A stretch of DNA of 64,000 bases from Bacillota bacterium (GTDB lineage Bacteria; Bacillota; Clostridia; Lachnospirales; Lachnospiraceae), in contig JAEZGY010000028.1 in the NCBI GenBank assembly GCA_023416695.1, forward strand, positions 1 to 64,000. Direction: 5' to 3'. The translations under genes were made by a program, and so were the position numbers. The notes beneath the pieces were generated by a model. The model did not search any database. It was given only the letters and a program-made list of their open reading frames with translations, and had not been told where the DNA came from. Of this stretch, positions 62,735-64,000 are shown piece by piece. How positions within the stretch are numbered: position 1 is the stretch's first letter; every line of letters begins with the position of its first letter.

Positions 62735-64000
62735 TTAGCAAACGCCCTGAGCAAGCATTGCATCTGCAACCTTCTCAAATCCAGCAATGTTAGCACCTAC
62801 AACGTAGTTGCCTTCTTTACCATAGCGCTTTGCAGCATCATCCATATTATGGAAGATATTAACCATGATGCTCTTTAATTTGGAATCTACTTCTTCGAAA
62901 GTCCAGCTTAATCTCTCACTGTTCTGAGACATTTCTAATGCACTAGTAGCTACGCCACCTGCATTTGCAGCTTTACCAGGAGCAAATAAAATGTTGTTTT
63001 CAATGAAGTACTCAGTTGCTTCATAAGTAGTAGGCATGTTAGCACCTTCTGCAACTGCTTTACAGCCATTAGCAACAAGAATTTTAGCATCTTCAAGATC
63101 TAATTCATTCTGAGTAGCACATGGAAGAGCAACGTCACATTTTACCGTCCATACGCCTTTACCTTCATGATACTCAGCACTTGGTCTTGCTTTTGCATAT
63201 TCATCTAAACGAGCACGTTTTACTTCTTTTACTTCTTTTAATAACGCTACGTCAATACCTTCTGCATCATAGATCCAGCCAGTAGAATCGGAACAAGTAA
63301 CAACCTTAGCACCTAATTCATGAGCTTTTTCAATTGCATAGATAGCAACATTACCTGCACCAGAAACAACTACAGTCTTACCTTTAATGTCACTTCCGTT
63401 ACATTTTAACATTTCAGCTGTTAAGTATAATAATCCATAGCCTGTAGCTTCTGTACGAGCTAAAGATCCGCCATAGCTTAAGCCTTTACCTGTAAGAACG
63501 CCTTCGTAAACGCCACGAACCTTCTTATATTGTCCAAACATATAACCAATTTCTCTTGCTCCAGTTCCAATGTCACCTGCAGGTACATCAGTATCAGCAC
63601 CTATGTATTTGCAAAGTTCTGTCATGAAGCTCTGGCAAAATGCCATGATTTCGCGGTCTGATTTACCCTTAGGATCAAAATCAGAACCACCCTTACCACC
63701 ACCGATTGGTAAGCTTGTAAGAGAATTCTTAAAGATCTGTTCAAAGCCTAAGAATTTAATAATACTTAAGTTAACTGATGGATGTAAACGTAATCCACCC
63801 TTGTATGGTCCGATCGAATTATTGAATTGTACACGGAAACCAGTGTTAACTTGTACTTGTCCCTTATCGTCTACCCAAGGAACGCGGAACATAATCTGTC
63901 TGTCAGGCTCAACAATACGTTCTAAAAGAGCTTCTCTACGATATTTTTCTTCATTCGCATCAATTATTGGTCTTAAAGATTCTAAAACCTCTTTAACTGC
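62735..64000 (-). CDS. gdhA: Glutamate dehydrogenase, N-terminus cut by window edge
   Basis: NADP-type hexameric enzyme interconverting 2-oxoglutarate plus ammonia and glutamate. The 421 residues present stay in frame to base 64000, so the start lies beyond the window; about 25-30 residues are missing. The N-terminal catalytic domain shows LLERIVEPDRQIMFRVPWVD, GPYKGGLRLHP, the active Lys in PIGGGKGGSDFDPKG, and the family's TDVPAGDIGTGAREIGYM. The nucleotide-binding part follows from VVSGAGNVAIYA. It ends QGVC. Confidence 0.97.
   Translation of the reverse strand, partial: AVKEVLESLRPIIDANEEKYRREALLERIVEPDRQIMFRVPWVDDKGQVQVNTGFRVQFNNSIGPYKGGLRLHPSVNLSIIKFLGFEQIFKNSLTSLPIGGGKGGSDFDPKGKSDREIMAFCQSFMTELCKYIGADTDVPAGDIGTGAREIGYMFGQYKKVRGVYEGVLTGKGLSYGGSLARTEATGYGLLYLTAEMLKCNGSDIKGKTVVVSGAGNVAIYAIEKAHELGAKVVTCSDSTGWIYDAEGIDVALLKEVKEVKRARLDEYAKARPSAEYHEGKGVWTVKCDVALPCATQNELDLEDAKILVANGCKAVAEGANMPTTYEATEYFIENNILFAPGKAANAGGVATSALEMSQNSERLSWTFEEVDSKLKSIMVNIFHNMDDAAKRYGKEGNYVVGANIAGFEKVADAMLAQGVC

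Noticed and set aside
1..64000. CRISPR arrays, insertion sequences, prophage or tRNA genes
   Set aside because: No regular direct-repeat array, transposase, integrase, phage structural gene or cloverleaf was seen on either strand.

Overview
The window is AT-rich, low-GC Firmicute DNA from an endospore-forming anaerobe. The markers are spo0A, spoIVB, a complete spoIIIA operon, dipicolinate synthase dpaAB, and AGGAGG-type ribosome binding sites throughout. Gene content (DUF1700/DUF4097/PadR operon, carboxynorspermidine route, EF-G-like paralog, DUF815 ATPase) fits Lachnospiraceae, for example a Lachnoclostridium/Clostridium phytofermentans relative. The family assignment is inference from content, not a database result. 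Nearly all of it is chromosomal core. I see no insertion sequence, prophage, CRISPR array, tRNA or rRNA.

Layout. 1-9 kb (minus strand): the 3'-truncated glyceraldehyde-3-phosphate dehydrogenase gene, a Na/Pi cotransporter with PhoU tail, glycogen synthase, then spo0A, spoIVB and recN. 9-18 kb: a 1,310-residue secreted Big_2-repeat protein (minus), dpaA-dpaB (plus), an ABC exporter pair (plus), a small zinc-ribbon membrane protein and a YebC regulator (minus). 18.9-25.8 kb: one long minus-strand operon nusB-xseA-xseB-ispA-dxs-tlyA-nadK-argR. In Bacillus this run continues directly into recN-spoIVB-spo0A, so here it is split by about 10 kb. 26-32 kb: an Asp23 protein and the eight-gene spoIIIA operon behind a sigma-E-like promoter. 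32-44 kb: aroE, efp, aroK, yqeG, uppP, an LtaS-like phosphoglycerol transferase, an EF-G paralog and an aroF-tyrA-aroA operon. 44-49 kb: lipid kinase, queA, DUF815 ATPase, argS. 49.6-53 kb: a two-gene module of an MshEN-like/CheX-like protein with a CheY, then a PadR-DUF1700-DUF4097 envelope operon with a PspC gene. 53-54.6 kb: a degenerate AT-rich patch with one intact lipoprotein and two broken small genes. 54.6-61.3 kb: a DUF2935 protein and a five-gene polyamine operon. 61.5-64 kb: a zinc-ribbon protein, a short-chain dehydrogenase and the 5'-truncated glutamate dehydrogenase gene.

How the genes work together. Sporulation dominates the first half: Spo0A commits the cell, SpoIIIAA-AH builds the mother cell-forespore channel, SpoIVB signals sigma-K activation and DpaAB makes the spore core solute. 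AroE, AroK, AroF and AroA supply shikimate/chorismate and TyrA takes prephenate to tyrosine. Dxs, IspA and UppP serve isoprenoid and undecaprenyl carrier metabolism. The polyamine operon encodes arginine to agmatine to putrescine, then two different ways to spermidine. The most unusual items are the MshEN/CheX/CheY module, the dual-route polyamine operon, a PadR operator candidate overlapping its own -35 box, and an EF-G paralog whose G4 guanine-recognition motif has lost its NK residues. Start codons were moved from the longest reading frame wherever a Shine-Dalgarno site decided the matter.
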